DNA of 64,000 nt, taken from contig DASYDW010000095.1 in NCBI GenBank assembly GCA_036499395.1, forward strand, positions 1-64,000. The letters are read 5' to 3'. The notes under the pieces were generated by a model. The model did no database searches, was not told the DNA's origin, and worked only from the letters and a program-made list of their open reading frames with translations. The translations under genes were made by a program, and so were the position numbers. The number at the start of each line of letters is the position of its first letter. Within the stretch, counting starts at the first letter, position 1. The stretch comes from Pirellulales bacterium (GTDB lineage: Bacteria; Planctomycetota; Planctomycetia; Pirellulales; JACPPG01). Of this stretch, positions 27,896-35,757 are shown in pieces.

Positions 27896-28276
27896 TTACC
27901 GTGGACGGGGCCTTTCGGCCCCGGACTTGCTCAACCGCAAAAGTCTCCGCTTCGCGGTCCCACGAATGAACGCTCGCGGGTCAAATGGGTCTGGATGAAT
28001 TCGACCCGCTGCGGAATCCGTCTGATTAGTGAGCGACAAATCGACGGACTCGTTGAATCTGGTTGCTGCCTGCAACAAGTCCGCGAACGAATAATTCGTG
28101 CTCCGATTGCGTCGGGCGTCGGCGAGTACGCAACGGGCTTCGTACTTGGACAAGCCGCACTGCTGTAGCCTTGCCATCGCACGGCGAAGGGACGTGTATT
28201 CGTACCACCGGCCATCGTGATTGATTCGATAGCGGCCGTATCGGCTATTCGTTCGGTAGTACAGGCACTTTGTCAT
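27896..28276 (-). CDS. Small basic island protein
   Basis: A 126-residue protein. The N-terminus MTKCLYYRTNSRYGRYRINH is followed by a helical middle (RRAMARLQQCGLSKYEARCV) and a very basic C-terminus (KRRLLRLSKSGAERPRPR), suggesting nucleic-acid contact. The inner ATG is chosen because GTGAGAA precedes it; the frame is open 22 codons further upstream. Not recognised. Confidence 0.65.
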   Translation of the reverse strand: MTKCLYYRTNSRYGRYRINHDGRWYEYTSLRRAMARLQQCGLSKYEARCVLADARRNRSTNYSFADLLQAATRFNESVDLSLTNQTDSAAGRIHPDPFDPRAFIRGTAKRRLLRLSKSGAERPRPR

Positions 28277-28367
28277 CGTTGTTTTCTCACAAGTTGAAAA
28301 TGCTGGCGACAACTCCGAGTCATCGCCAGCGGTATCCCACAACTACGACAAATCATGGGAGTGACGC

Positions 28368-28628
28368 TTAGTGAACGAGCGACTCCCGGTATTCAAACGG
28401 ACCTATCAACTCCAAATAGACATTGCGTGCAGACGAGCGGCCTAAGTACGGCAGAAGTACAGTTTTTGCCGTCGTCCAGGAATTGACACCGGCAGTCACC
28501 GGGTAGTCATCGCCGAACGCTTCATGGGCGAGACGCAAAGCGATCTTGAGTCCAGCGATATCGTCTTTTTCATAGGACCCATCCGGGACAAGTTGGCTCT
28601 CTGCTTTTTGAAACACTGATTGACTCAT
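28368..28628 (-). CDS. 86-residue island protein of unknown function
   Basis: An acidic, soluble protein (MSQSVFQKAESQLVPDGSYE...) ending FEYRESLVH. No motif or membrane segment. It starts only a few bases after the preceding gene's stop, so it belongs to the same leftward operon. Function unknown. Confidence 0.65.
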   Translation of the reverse strand: MSQSVFQKAESQLVPDGSYEKDDIAGLKIALRLAHEAFGDDYPVTAGVNSWTTAKTVLLPYLGRSSARNVYLELIGPFEYRESLVH

Positions 28629-28630
28629 GG

Positions 28631-28900
28631 TTAACTCCTAAAGAGGTTGAGAATGCGACTCAAAAGAGTCACAGGTTTTGAAGGTTCGTTGACTTTGATT
28701 GAAGATGCCCACACACGCTTGCCCGGACCTTTAAGGGTCCAGAATCTTCGCACTCTGTCGGCCACACTAAATGCCCCGTCTAGAACCGCGAATGCACACG
28801 CCGTATCGGGGTAGACGTGAGCGGTGACGCCAGCGGGGACGATATCACTTGTTTCGATAACGATTGGTTGCTGAAAAGCCCAAGCTATGTTCTTTTCCAT
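28631..28900 (-). CDS. 89-residue island protein of unknown function
   Basis: Starts MEKNIAWAFQQPIVIETSDI and ends in a hydrophobic/basic helix (LLSRILNLFRS). The middle is beta-rich (VTAHVYPDTACAFAVLDGAF). The start at 28900 is chosen because GGAG lies 10 nt upstream and it avoids overlapping the previous stop. It may be a small structural protein like its neighbours; that is inference from composition. Confidence 0.65.
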   Translation of the reverse strand: MEKNIAWAFQQPIVIETSDIVPAGVTAHVYPDTACAFAVLDGAFSVADRVRRFWTLKGPGKRVWASSIKVNEPSKPVTLLSRILNLFRS

Positions 28901-28905
28901 TTGCT

Positions 28906-29271
28906 TTATGCTCCATGCCATTCCACGAACACTTGCGCCGGACGACACTCGCCATTGTCAAGCACCGTTCCGGTTACTAACCAAAGCGACGATGCTTTTC
29001 TGATCGGTAGCGTAAGCGACGTATACCGGGCGCTGCCGGTCGTACTCAGCAGAATTCCATCTGAGTCCGTATCAAGCCCGGCTGTCACACCGGGGCTTTG
29101 GCCGACCCATACGAGAGTGTTGTCATAGTCGCCGCGAGATATGGGCTTGATGGTCAAGCCGATAAAAAGTTCCCAATCTTCATGCGGCGACAACTGCACC
29201 GGCGTTGTTGACACGATTACAAAACCGTGTCGCCACGTTGGGACGGTATCAAATGGACCTTGAAGTGCCAT
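28906..29271 (-). CDS. 121-residue beta-rich island protein
   Basis: The sequence alternates strand-like segments (HGFVIVSTTPVQLSPHEDWE, LFIGLTIKPISRGDYDNTLV) with few charged helices, as in small virion or appendage proteins. There is no signal peptide. Its start overlaps the previous stop (TAATG), so translation is coupled. The structural role is a guess. Confidence 0.7.
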   Translation of the reverse strand: MALQGPFDTVPTWRHGFVIVSTTPVQLSPHEDWELFIGLTIKPISRGDYDNTLVWVGQSPGVTAGLDTDSDGILLSTTGSARYTSLTLPIRKASSLWLVTGTVLDNGECRPAQVFVEWHGA

Positions 29272-29975
29272 TACTCGCCCTCACTCTCGGCGGCTTCGGC
29301 CGCTGGCGTAGCGTCAAGCGTCTCACCCTTTTCTGCGGACCATATAGCTCGGTAGCTATCAGTAATCTGCTGTTGAGTTGAAGCCTTGTCGGCAACGACC
29401 TTGCTGTAGTTCTCGCGTGCGGCGGCTACTGCTGCGTCGATGGCCTTGTGATGGTTGTGAATGTCAACGCTCACGTCGTCCAATTCGGTTTCAAGTTTGA
29501 CTGTGTGCTGATCGCTAGAAATGTTGGCAGCGATTTCTTTCGCTAACGCCGAACGATCGCGAGCGGCTTGGGCAGCGTCCGCGTTCGACCTGCGGTACGC
29601 ATCGTACGCATCGTGGGCGTCTAATTGCTTTTGACGCCAGGGGGTATCTCGCGTTTCCAGTAGCGATTCGCGGCTAATCTTCGGCTTTTCAGGAACGGCC
29701 AAATCCTGTTCGGTTTTTTCGTGAGTCGCGATAAGACTGGCTTTAAGTGCGCTTTCAAATGCGAGCCGCTCACGGACACCGGCAACGCGAGTTTCGTATT
29801 CAAGAATCGGTTGATCGTTGCGATGATTGGGGCGTGATGCCTGTGGACTACCGGCAATCCGTCTGCCCAAAGCCCAGTCATCGCTTTCAAAGATTCGATT
29901 TGAGTCTCTGTTAACAAACACAAACCGTCGCTGTCCATTTGTGATTGTCTTACGTTCGTAGCTGTCAACGCTCAT
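29271..29975 (-). CDS. 234-residue coiled-coil island protein
   Basis: The N-terminal 50 residues are beta-like (RRFVFVNRDSNRIFESDDWA). From about residue 60 on it is a long Ala/Glu/Lys-rich helix region with coiled-coil character (KLETELDDVSVDIHNHHKAI), ending in an acidic tail. It could be a scaffold or fibre-type protein. It is preceded by an 80-bp gap and overlaps the next start. Confidence 0.7.
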   Translation of the reverse strand: MSVDSYERKTITNGQRRFVFVNRDSNRIFESDDWALGRRIAGSPQASRPNHRNDQPILEYETRVAGVRERLAFESALKASLIATHEKTEQDLAVPEKPKISRESLLETRDTPWRQKQLDAHDAYDAYRRSNADAAQAARDRSALAKEIAANISSDQHTVKLETELDDVSVDIHNHHKAIDAAVAAARENYSKVVADKASTQQQITDSYRAIWSAEKGETLDATPAAEAAESEGE

Positions 29976-30056
29976 TATGTAGTTCCTTGGTCAGGGGGTT
30001 GTTTTCGCGGACAAGCCTTCGCGGAGTTCTTACCAAATGCTTGTCCGGCTCCATAT

Positions 30057-30245
30057 TTACGGGTCAATGGCAATTTGGTTGCCTTCAAGAGTTGAGTAAA
30101 GTTCAACGGTGCGAATGCGGCCGAAGTTCACACGCTGTCCAGGGGAGAGCGTGAAGTCTTTGGCTACGATCAAGCCCACGTTATGACGGTAACTGTCAAT
30201 ACGCTGGGCACGAACGATGATTGGGCTATTGCCGACAACGATCAT
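30057..30245 (-). CDS. 62-residue beta-rich island protein
   Basis: MIVVGNSPIIVRAQRIDSYR followed by further short strands and ending LEGNQIAIDP. Its ATG overlaps the preceding gene's stop (ATGA at 30242-30245), supporting translation. Unknown function; composition similar to the two beta-rich genes around it. Confidence 0.65.
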   Translation of the reverse strand: MIVVGNSPIIVRAQRIDSYRHNVGLIVAKDFTLSPGQRVNFGRIRTVELYSTLEGNQIAIDP

Positions 30246-30733
30246 GCAACCACCACGCTCGCGTGCCCTTTAACGGATAGCAAACGAGCATTCACTAACT
30301 CGATAAATAAATCTTCGTCCGCGACGATTGGTATAGCGCCGGTATTATTCCCGACTTGAACATCGTCGCTGTGACTCAAAATCCACACGCCGACAGAGGC
30401 ATCTAGATCGGGTAGCGGCGTAAGAGCATCATCGTTGACCGTGAAGGCGTAGAATCGCTTGTACTGTTCAATCTCGGCGTTGTTGTAGACGCCTGCGAAA
30501 ACCAAGCGGGCATCGTCGTCATCCGATTCGACTTCCAAGAGATTCGTATTAGGCACGTAAAAAGCGAATTGCTCACCCTCAAGTAGCGTGAAGCCATTGC
30601 CGCCTAGCGGGCCATAGATCGTGATATCGCCGCTCAGTGCCTTGATGAGTAACCGATTGTGATTTGGCACGTCGGGCAGCGTGGCACGGTCGCCCACACT
30701 GACTTGACCGTGGGTGAAAACTTTGCTTTGCAT
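30242..30733 (-). CDS. 163-residue beta-rich island protein
   Basis: It starts MQSKVFTHGQVSVGDRATLP with AAGGA seven bases upstream; the longer frame to 30991 overlaps the next gene and is rejected. The body is almost all strand-like (ITIYGPLGGNGFTLLEGEQF), with an acidic patch (ESDDDDARLVFAG). It resembles spike or appendage proteins in composition. No homologue is recognised. Confidence 0.7.
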   Translation of the reverse strand: MQSKVFTHGQVSVGDRATLPDVPNHNRLLIKALSGDITIYGPLGGNGFTLLEGEQFAFYVPNTNLLEVESDDDDARLVFAGVYNNAEIEQYKRFYAFTVNDDALTPLPDLDASVGVWILSHSDDVQVGNNTGAIPIVADEDLFIELVNARLLSVKGHASVVVA

Positions 30734-30746
30734 GTTGTCCTTTCTA

Positions 30747-31220
30747 TTAAGCAGATTCCCGCTGCAATCGTTCGCGACGAACGCGAACAGCGTGGCGAGT
30801 GATTCCAAGAATGTCGGCAATCTCACGTTCGGTACGACCTTCCTCAAGCAATGCGAGAATGTCCGGCTCGCTTGTGTCGTCGTAGAGCGGATTGCCTTCG
30901 TGCCACCGTTCGGCGTATTGTTCAAGCGTGTCAGATAGCGTGATCGTGGCTTTAGGGAATCGTCTTTTCTCTGCCTTCTTTGGCGATACATAGCCTGTTA
31001 GTTTTTGATGCTCCGTTCGCATCACGTTGTAGATCGCGGATTTGATTTCCGGTTCGCTGGCGTCGGAGTTGTCGGCGAGGAATTCCCACCCTTCGATGCT
31101 TCCGATTGAGACGAGTTCCGAGTACCAACGCCCTTCGTGGTACTTGCCATTGATTTCCTTGCCCGGCGACAACGTTTCAGCCAGGTTGTGAACCAGTAAT
31201 AAAAATGCGTCGGGGTCCAT
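30747..31220 (-). CDS. HTH protein, first gene of island operon
   Basis: A 157-residue protein. The C-terminal 45 residues form a sigma-4/LuxR-like helix-turn-helix (EGRTEREIADILGITRHAVR). The N-terminal part is acidic and helical. The start MDPDAFLLLV is chosen for AGAGGAAAG just upstream; the frame is open 14 codons further up, across a hairpin. Heading the operon, it may regulate it or the divergent TcmP cassette. Confidence 0.78.
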   Translation of the reverse strand: MDPDAFLLLVHNLAETLSPGKEINGKYHEGRWYSELVSIGSIEGWEFLADNSDASEPEIKSAIYNVMRTEHQKLTGYVSPKKAEKRRFPKATITLSDTLEQYAERWHEGNPLYDDTSEPDILALLEEGRTEREIADILGITRHAVRVRRERLQRESA

Positions 31221-31541
31221 TGCTTTCCTCTGCTTGTCCCTCTGACGAATAAGCACGCTCACGGTGCGTGCAGAGGTTCCGCACCGTGAGCAAAACGCGA
31301 ATAGCTAAATCGCGTCGATGGTTTGGGGATTTGCCCAGACGACCCGAGAGGGTCGAAGCCAGATGCCGGCATGAGCCGGCGGCATGATGTAGCCAGTCTG
31401 ATGTAGTCACGCACCCGAGGGTGTCGGCGACTCCGGTCGGCTACTGACCGTACTTTTCCCTACCTATATAGGTGGCGCGAGGGCGCTTTTGGTTGACAAA
31501 TCTGCCTTCAAAGTCTTCAAACACGCCAAATAATTATCCGC
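31221..31541 (-). promoter_or_regulatory. Structured 5' leader of the island operon
   Basis: About 320 nt separate the predicted transcription start from the first gene. The stretch holds several stems: 31257-31291 (11 bp, GCTCACGGTGC with GCACCGTGAGC), 31340-31355 (CGACCC/GGGTCG), 31365-31380 (GCCGGC/GCCGGC), 31412-31423 (CACCC/GGGTG) and one near 31434-31450 (CGGTC/GACCG). No known riboswitch consensus was recognised. It could be a cis-regulatory RNA or a small RNA made from this promoter. Confidence 0.55.
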
Positions 31542-31547
31542 AACTCT

Positions 31548-31576
31548 ATTATAGCACACGATTTACGTCTTGTCAA
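31548..31576 (-). promoter_or_regulatory. Perfect consensus sigma-70 promoter
   Basis: On the minus strand: TTGACA (31571-31576), 17-bp spacer, TATAAT (31548-31553). This is an exact consensus match with ideal spacing, set in locally AT-rich DNA. It drives the 11-gene leftward operon 31220 to 27035. Confidence 0.9.
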
Positions 31577-31766
31577 GCATTTTGGCGAAATGGGCAAGAT
31601 GACTAAAACCTGCCTCTTTGGACCCACACCCGCCGATCCGTCGATTCTGGGGCCGTCCTACGCGGTCGCAGGGGGTGTTTAGCGGGGGAGTGGGAAACCA
31701 CCGTTTACCTCATAGTGGGGGATAGCTAAGATCGGCGATCCACTCATTCTTGACCCAAACCCCCAA

Positions 31767-31788
31767 ATACTGTAAATGTGTACAGTAT
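31767..31788 (+). promoter_or_regulatory. Palindromic operator-like site before tcmP
   Basis: A perfect inverted repeat, ATACTGTA - 6 bp - TACAGTAT. It overlaps the region where a -10 element would lie downstream of TTGACC (31750-31755; spacer 17 to TAAATG). A repressor bound here would block the TcmP cassette. The same 8-mer half-site is beside the promoter at 26959-26986. Confidence 0.6.
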
Positions 31789-31824
31789 AGGGATGTTGCT
31801 GGTCGAATCGCAAAGGGGGCGGTC

Positions 31825-32958
31825 GTGGCAAAGGCATTCTTCAACGAGGCAACTGAGCAATCAGTCGTAAAGGCAACCATCGTCGAGAAGTATTTCATGG
31901 CGTGGTTTACCGCTATCAAGAAAACCGTCAAGGCCCATGACAATCGAGTTGCCTATCTCGACCTTTTCGCTGGACCTGGACGATACGAAGATGGGACGAC
32001 TTCGACGCCCCTACTAGTCTTGAAGCAAGCGATTGCCGACCCTGACCTTCGACAAATGTTGGTCACACGATTCAACGATAAGGACGACGCAAACTGCAAA
32101 TCGCTAGACAAAGCAATCGGTAAGTTGAAGGGAATTGAGACGCTGAAGTACAAGCCGTACATCTCGCACGGCGAAGTCGGAACGGAGATGGTCAAAGAGT
32201 TTGAGTCAGTCAATTTGATCCCAACGCTCTTTTTTGGAGACCCGTGGGGATACAAGGGGCTTTCGCTAAAACTTATCAATTCCGTACTAAAGGACTTCAT
32301 GTGTGAATGTATTTTCTTCTTCAACTACAACCGCATAAACATGGGCTTGCCGAACAGTGCGGTGGATCATCACATCGACGCTCTTTTCGGCAAAGATCGA
32401 GCGGACGTGCTCCGTGAGAAGCTAATCGCTCTGAAACCTGCTCAACGGGAACTCGCAATCTTAGAAGGCGTCTGTGAATCGCTCATCGACATGGGCGGAA
32501 AATACGTCCTTCCGTTTCGGTTCAAGCGTCCGGACGGAAGCCGTACAAGTCACCATCTAATCTTTGTGAGTAAGCATCCGCTTGGCTACAAGATTATGAA
32601 GGGTGTCATGGCGAAAGAAAGCTCGTGGCATGACCAAGGCGTGCCTTCTTTCGAGTACAACCCATCCTATCGCGATGAAGGATTGCTATTCGAGTTCGCT
32701 AGGCCACTAGATGAGCTAGAGGGGCTTCTACTTGAAGAGTTCGCTGGCAAGACTCTGACGATGGGCGCGATTTTCGAGAAGCACAATTACGGGCGCCGCT
32801 TCATCGAACCGAACTACAAAGAATGCCTGCGGAAGATGGAGGAAAAGAAGCTCATAACCTGTGATCCTCCAGCAAACGATAGAGTAAAGCGATTGGGTGT
32901 CGTGACTTTCGCGGATCATGTCGAAGTGACGTTTCCCAAGGCAAAGAAGAAAGGGTGA
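31825..32958 (+). CDS. tcmP: Three-Cys-motif partner protein TcmP
   Basis: A 377-residue protein with the TcmP layout: start AKAFFNEATEQSVVKATIVE, then AYLDLFAGPGRYEDG, a methyltransferase-like motif I, then NDKDDANCKSLDKAI and LFFGDPWGYKGLSLKLI. The family is known to occur beside Gp37/Gp68 three-Cys-motif proteins, and here that partner starts four bases after the stop. The activity is not established. The GTG start is chosen because AAGGGGGC precedes it; the frame runs upstream through the palindrome. Confidence 0.88.
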   Translation: MAKAFFNEATEQSVVKATIVEKYFMAWFTAIKKTVKAHDNRVAYLDLFAGPGRYEDGTTSTPLLVLKQAIADPDLRQMLVTRFNDKDDANCKSLDKAIGKLKGIETLKYKPYISHGEVGTEMVKEFESVNLIPTLFFGDPWGYKGLSLKLINSVLKDFMCECIFFFNYNRINMGLPNSAVDHHIDALFGKDRADVLREKLIALKPAQRELAILEGVCESLIDMGGKYVLPFRFKRPDGSRTSHHLIFVSKHPLGYKIMKGVMAKESSWHDQGVPSFEYNPSYRDEGLLFEFARPLDELEGLLLEEFAGKTLTMGAIFEKHNYGRRFIEPNYKECLRKMEEKKLITCDPPANDRVKRLGVVTFADHVEVTFPKAKKKG

Positions 32959-32961
32959 TCC

Positions 32962-33708
32962 ATGTCTAAGTCATCCATTGAATGGACAGAATCGACGTGG
33001 AATCCAGTGACGGGCTGCGACAAGATCAGCCCGGGCTGCAAGTTTTGCTACGCCGAACGATTGGCAATGCGATTGAAGGCGATGGGACAGGAGAACTACG
33101 CCAATGGGTTCGACCTTACCCTACAGCCTCAGATGCTTGAAAGACCGCTGAAATGGAAAAAGCCACAGACGATTTTCGTCAACTCCATGAGCGACCTTTT
33201 CCACCGTGAAATACCGGACTACTACATTCAACAAGTCTTTGACGTAATGCGGCGGGCACACTGGCACAAATTTCAAGTGCTGACAAAGAGGGCCGACCGC
33301 CTAGAAGAAATTAGCCATCAAATTGACTGGCCAAGTAACGTGTGGATGGGTGTCAGCGTCGAGACCGACAAGTACACGACACGTATTGACCATCTTCGGC
33401 GAACGTCGGCCAAGACAAAATTTCTTTCGCTTGAGCCGTTAATTGGTCCATTGCCGAGTCTCGACCTTAGCGGCATTCATTGGGTGATCGTCGGCGGAGA
33501 GTCTGGGCCGGGATCACGTCCCATGAGCGAAGTGTGGGCACTCGACATTCGAGACCAATGCCAACGGGCCGAAGTGCCGTTTTTCTTCAAGCAATGGGGT
33601 GGAGTCAATAAGAAACGAACCGGCAGAATGCTCGACGGCAGGACGTGGGATGCAATGCCACTCGCACAAGGCGAACACGTTCAATCCGATTTGGCAGGCT
33701 TCCGATAA
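32962..33708 (+). CDS. Gp37/Gp68 three-Cys-motif protein (DUF5131-like)
   Basis: A 248-residue protein. It begins [20 protein letters not shown] and has the cysteine cluster C-x6-C-x2-C ([15 protein letters not shown]), similar to radical-SAM/photolyase-like iron-sulfur sites. Other family blocks are [36 protein letters not shown] and [11 protein letters not shown]. It forms a two-gene unit with TcmP, four bases upstream. Biochemical role unknown; a nucleic-acid modification role has been proposed for the fold, which I treat as inference. Confidence 0.92.
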   Translation: MSKSSIEWTESTWNPVTGCDKISPGCKFCYAERLAMRLKAMGQENYANGFDLTLQPQMLERPLKWKKPQTIFVNSMSDLFHREIPDYYIQQVFDVMRRAHWHKFQVLTKRADRLEEISHQIDWPSNVWMGVSVETDKYTTRIDHLRRTSAKTKFLSLEPLIGPLPSLDLSGIHWVIVGGESGPGSRPMSEVWALDIRDQCQRAEVPFFFKQWGGVNKKRTGRMLDGRTWDAMPLAQGEHVQSDLAGFR

Positions 33709-33732
33709 CGGCGAGTGCCGGGAGTTTTCCAA

Positions 33733-34050
33733 ATGATCGACGGAAACGAAAACGAAGATTTTGAAGATGGCTTCATGTTCGCCCTATTTGTGGCGGAAAG
33801 CATGGGCTTTCAGCTAAACATCGACGCCCTTGCCGAAAGACTCCGGGATATCGTGTCCGGGAAAATGACTCTGATTCCGTCCGCCGCAGACGCAATTGCG
33901 TCAATCGAAAAGGATGCGGGAAAGCGACTGCCCGACAATCTTCGCGAGTCAACGCGAAAGGCGTTGTCGAATCGTGCCGACTTGGACAAGGCAAACAAGC
34001 TTCGGGCGATAACCGTGATGCGAATGATGGGCGTCGGTATGGAATCATAA
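33733..34050 (+). CDS. Small helical protein, third gene of the TcmP cassette
   Basis: A 105-residue protein, acidic at the N-terminus (DGNENEDFEDGFMF) and helical throughout. No motif recognised. It follows the Gp37/Gp68 gene by 24 bp on the same strand; GGGAG nine bases before ATG supports the start. It may be an accessory of the pair or an unrelated island gene. Confidence 0.65.
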   Translation: MIDGNENEDFEDGFMFALFVAESMGFQLNIDALAERLRDIVSGKMTLIPSAADAIASIEKDAGKRLPDNLRESTRKALSNRADLDKANKLRAITVMRMMGVGMES

Positions 34051-34239
34051 GCCGCCATTGGCAGTCAGCCGACTGCGATTCCTGCGGGCAGGCGGATTCA
34101 CTGTAGTCGGCGGTTGCCCCCGCGACGTACGCCTCTACTATTCCTATGTGGGCAGCAATGCTCACCGGGCCGTGCTAGGTTCCTGCCCCACCTAGTGCGG
34201 CCCCGTTTATTGCTGTGGGGCAAATCGGAGTGCGGCACC

Positions 34240-34425
34240 ATGTACGAATTGATCGCAGATATTCAACGAATGGAAGCGGAGTGCGATTTACTGCAAATCG
34301 AAGCCCTAAGTGGGGCAACCAATCCGAACGAGGTTTTTGCGACGATAATGGCGAAAAGATCGTCGATTGGCGTATTGCGTAATACGCTGACCAGCAAAGT
34401 CACCATGCAATTGGTCTGCCGGTAA
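34240..34425 (+). CDS. 61-residue helical protein
   Basis: MYELIADIQRMEAECDLLQI and a second helix form a short coiled-coil-like protein. GGAG lies nine bases upstream of the ATG. The frame is open far upstream but that part is not protein-like. It ends 15 bp from the convergent gene's stop. Function unknown. Confidence 0.5.
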   Translation: MYELIADIQRMEAECDLLQIEALSGATNPNEVFATIMAKRSSIGVLRNTLTSKVTMQLVCR

Positions 34426-34439
34426 GGGCCATCGCGGAT

Positions 34440-34973
34440 TCAATCATGCGAGACGCCTTCTGTAATGACGAAACAGGATCGGCCTAAGCGTGGACCTTCA
34501 AGAATTCGGACTTCGCAAGACGCGAGTCCGGGGTCGATCATCAGTACCTTGGTTCCGATAGGTTCTGTCCAGACAACTCCGGATAATTCAAGTTGCTGGA
34601 TTCCAAGCATGTCTTTTGCGTAGACCAGCTTCCCCAACCGATCAAACGATTCCGGTGTCGCTGCGACCCAAATGCCCGTTGCACCATTACCCGACACAAG
34701 GCGAGCCTTGTCACCGGCCCCGGCGAATGTGCGATGACGGGTCGGCGACGGTTTCACCCCCGGTGCTTGGTCACTCTGGCCGAGGTTTAGTACAAGCAAA
34801 AACCCCGCCCCGACTGCGATTGCAACGGCGACTAGCAAAAGGCGTTGATTCGACTGCCGATCAGTGACCTTCGCGGGACGCTCCGGCACTGCCTCGAAAA
34901 CCGGATTCTGAGGCTTGCAGTACGGACAATCGCTTACCCCATGCTGAAAGCAAGTGTCTGTTGAGGATGCCAT
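34440..34973 (-). CDS. Zinc-ribbon membrane protein
   Basis: A 177-residue protein. An N-terminal zinc-ribbon-like pattern (CFQHGVSDCPYC, C-x2-H and C-x2-C), a linker, then one membrane segment (LLLVAVAIAVGAGFLLVLNL, about residues 44-63) and a beta-rich C-terminal domain probably outside. AAGGGG upstream supports the start at 34973. Unknown function; it sits near the right end of the island. Confidence 0.68.
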   Translation of the reverse strand: MASSTDTCFQHGVSDCPYCKPQNPVFEAVPERPAKVTDRQSNQRLLLVAVAIAVGAGFLLVLNLGQSDQAPGVKPSPTRHRTFAGAGDKARLVSGNGATGIWVAATPESFDRLGKLVYAKDMLGIQQLELSGVVWTEPIGTKVLMIDPGLASCEVRILEGPRLGRSCFVITEGVSHD

Positions 34974-35061
34974 ATCGACCCCTTGGAGTTGCTTCGCATT
35001 GTAGCTTGGGGGTAGGCCAGATTCACTAGGGCGGATTTCGCAAAGCCATCGCCTAGAAACG

Positions 35062-35092
35062 AAAACACCCGGCCCATTGAGCCGGGTGTTTC
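35062..35092 (-). terminator. Terminator between island right-end genes
   Basis: A perfect 10-bp stem AACACCCGGC/GCCGGGTGTT with a 7-nt loop, preceded by A's and followed by T's on both strands. On the minus strand it ends the 35556-35109 transcript before the zinc-ribbon gene. Confidence 0.8.
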
Positions 35093-35108
35093 GCATTTGG
35101 CCCATTGC

Positions 35109-35243
35109 CTACGGCTGCCGTTTGAGCAACTTCAAGACCTTGGCGAGCGTAGACGTATCAATCGCGTCGGGGATTCCGTCCGCCTTGTGCAGCGTCCATT
35201 CAATGCAGTCGATCAACGCTTGTCGCATGGTGTTGTCTAGCAT
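35109..35243 (-). CDS. 44-residue island protein
   Basis: A short helical frame MLDNTMRQALIDCIEWTLHK... ending LKLLKRQP. AAGGGA precedes the start by a short distance, and a strong terminator follows the stop. It is 10 bp downstream of the preceding minus-strand gene. Function unknown. Confidence 0.55.
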   Translation of the reverse strand: MLDNTMRQALIDCIEWTLHKADGIPDAIDTSTLAKVLKLLKRQP

Positions 35244-35253
35244 GGAGAGTCCC

Positions 35254-35556
35254 TTAGCAGCGGTTGTCGCGAATGGATTCGGTACGCTCAATCAACGTGG
35301 GCAGCAGCATCGCCCTTGCCGGCTTTCGCTCTGACGGGACGGCTTGCTTGACCATTGGTGCCGATTCGTGGCAGTACGGATTGAGTACCGTTTCGCCGTC
35401 CCGATTGCGATAACGCATGATGGGCGGACTTGGCTCAGCAGCGTTCGCGGTTGCTGCGAACATGATAAGAACGGCAACCAGCATCCCTTGCCGTGGTCCG
35501 CCTAGCAGCAAAAGAACCGACAACACGACGCCAGCGATGAGCAATGTTGCGAACAT
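35254..35556 (-). CDS. Small secreted or membrane island protein
   Basis: A 100-residue protein with an N-terminal hydrophobic stretch long enough for a signal or two short helices (MFATLLIAGVVLSVLLLLGG and MLVAVLIMFAATANAAE). The mature region contains MRYRNRDGETVLNPYCHESA. GGGGTG lies nine bases before this ATG; a GTG three codons up is possible. It is the first island gene met by transcription entering from the orphaned tRNA promoter. Confidence 0.6.
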   Translation of the reverse strand: MFATLLIAGVVLSVLLLLGGPRQGMLVAVLIMFAATANAAEPSPPIMRYRNRDGETVLNPYCHESAPMVKQAVPSERKPARAMLLPTLIERTESIRDNRC

Positions 35557-35596
35557 TTTTGACACCCCAACAGCCCTAGTTAGAATGCAAAGGTCA

Positions 35597-35613
35597 CGTT
35601 GACCGATGCTCTA
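35597..35613. repeat. Second att-like core, 17 bp with one mismatch
   Basis: CGTTGACCGATGCTCTA differs at one base from CGTAGACCGATGCTCTA inside both attachment repeats. It lies about 120 bp inside the right end. Beside it are three spaced GTGATT repeats (35649-35669). It may be a secondary core, a remnant of an earlier integration, or a chance match. Confidence 0.5.
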
Positions 35614-35718
35614 GGGTCCGGGTGTACTACACCCGAATCGAGTGATTTGGGGTGATTCGCAGTGATTCCTAAGCACTAATCCCCGAGGATTTCGCAACTG
35701 TCCAGCAGTTTCGCGGAA

Positions 35719-35757
<39 letters not shown>

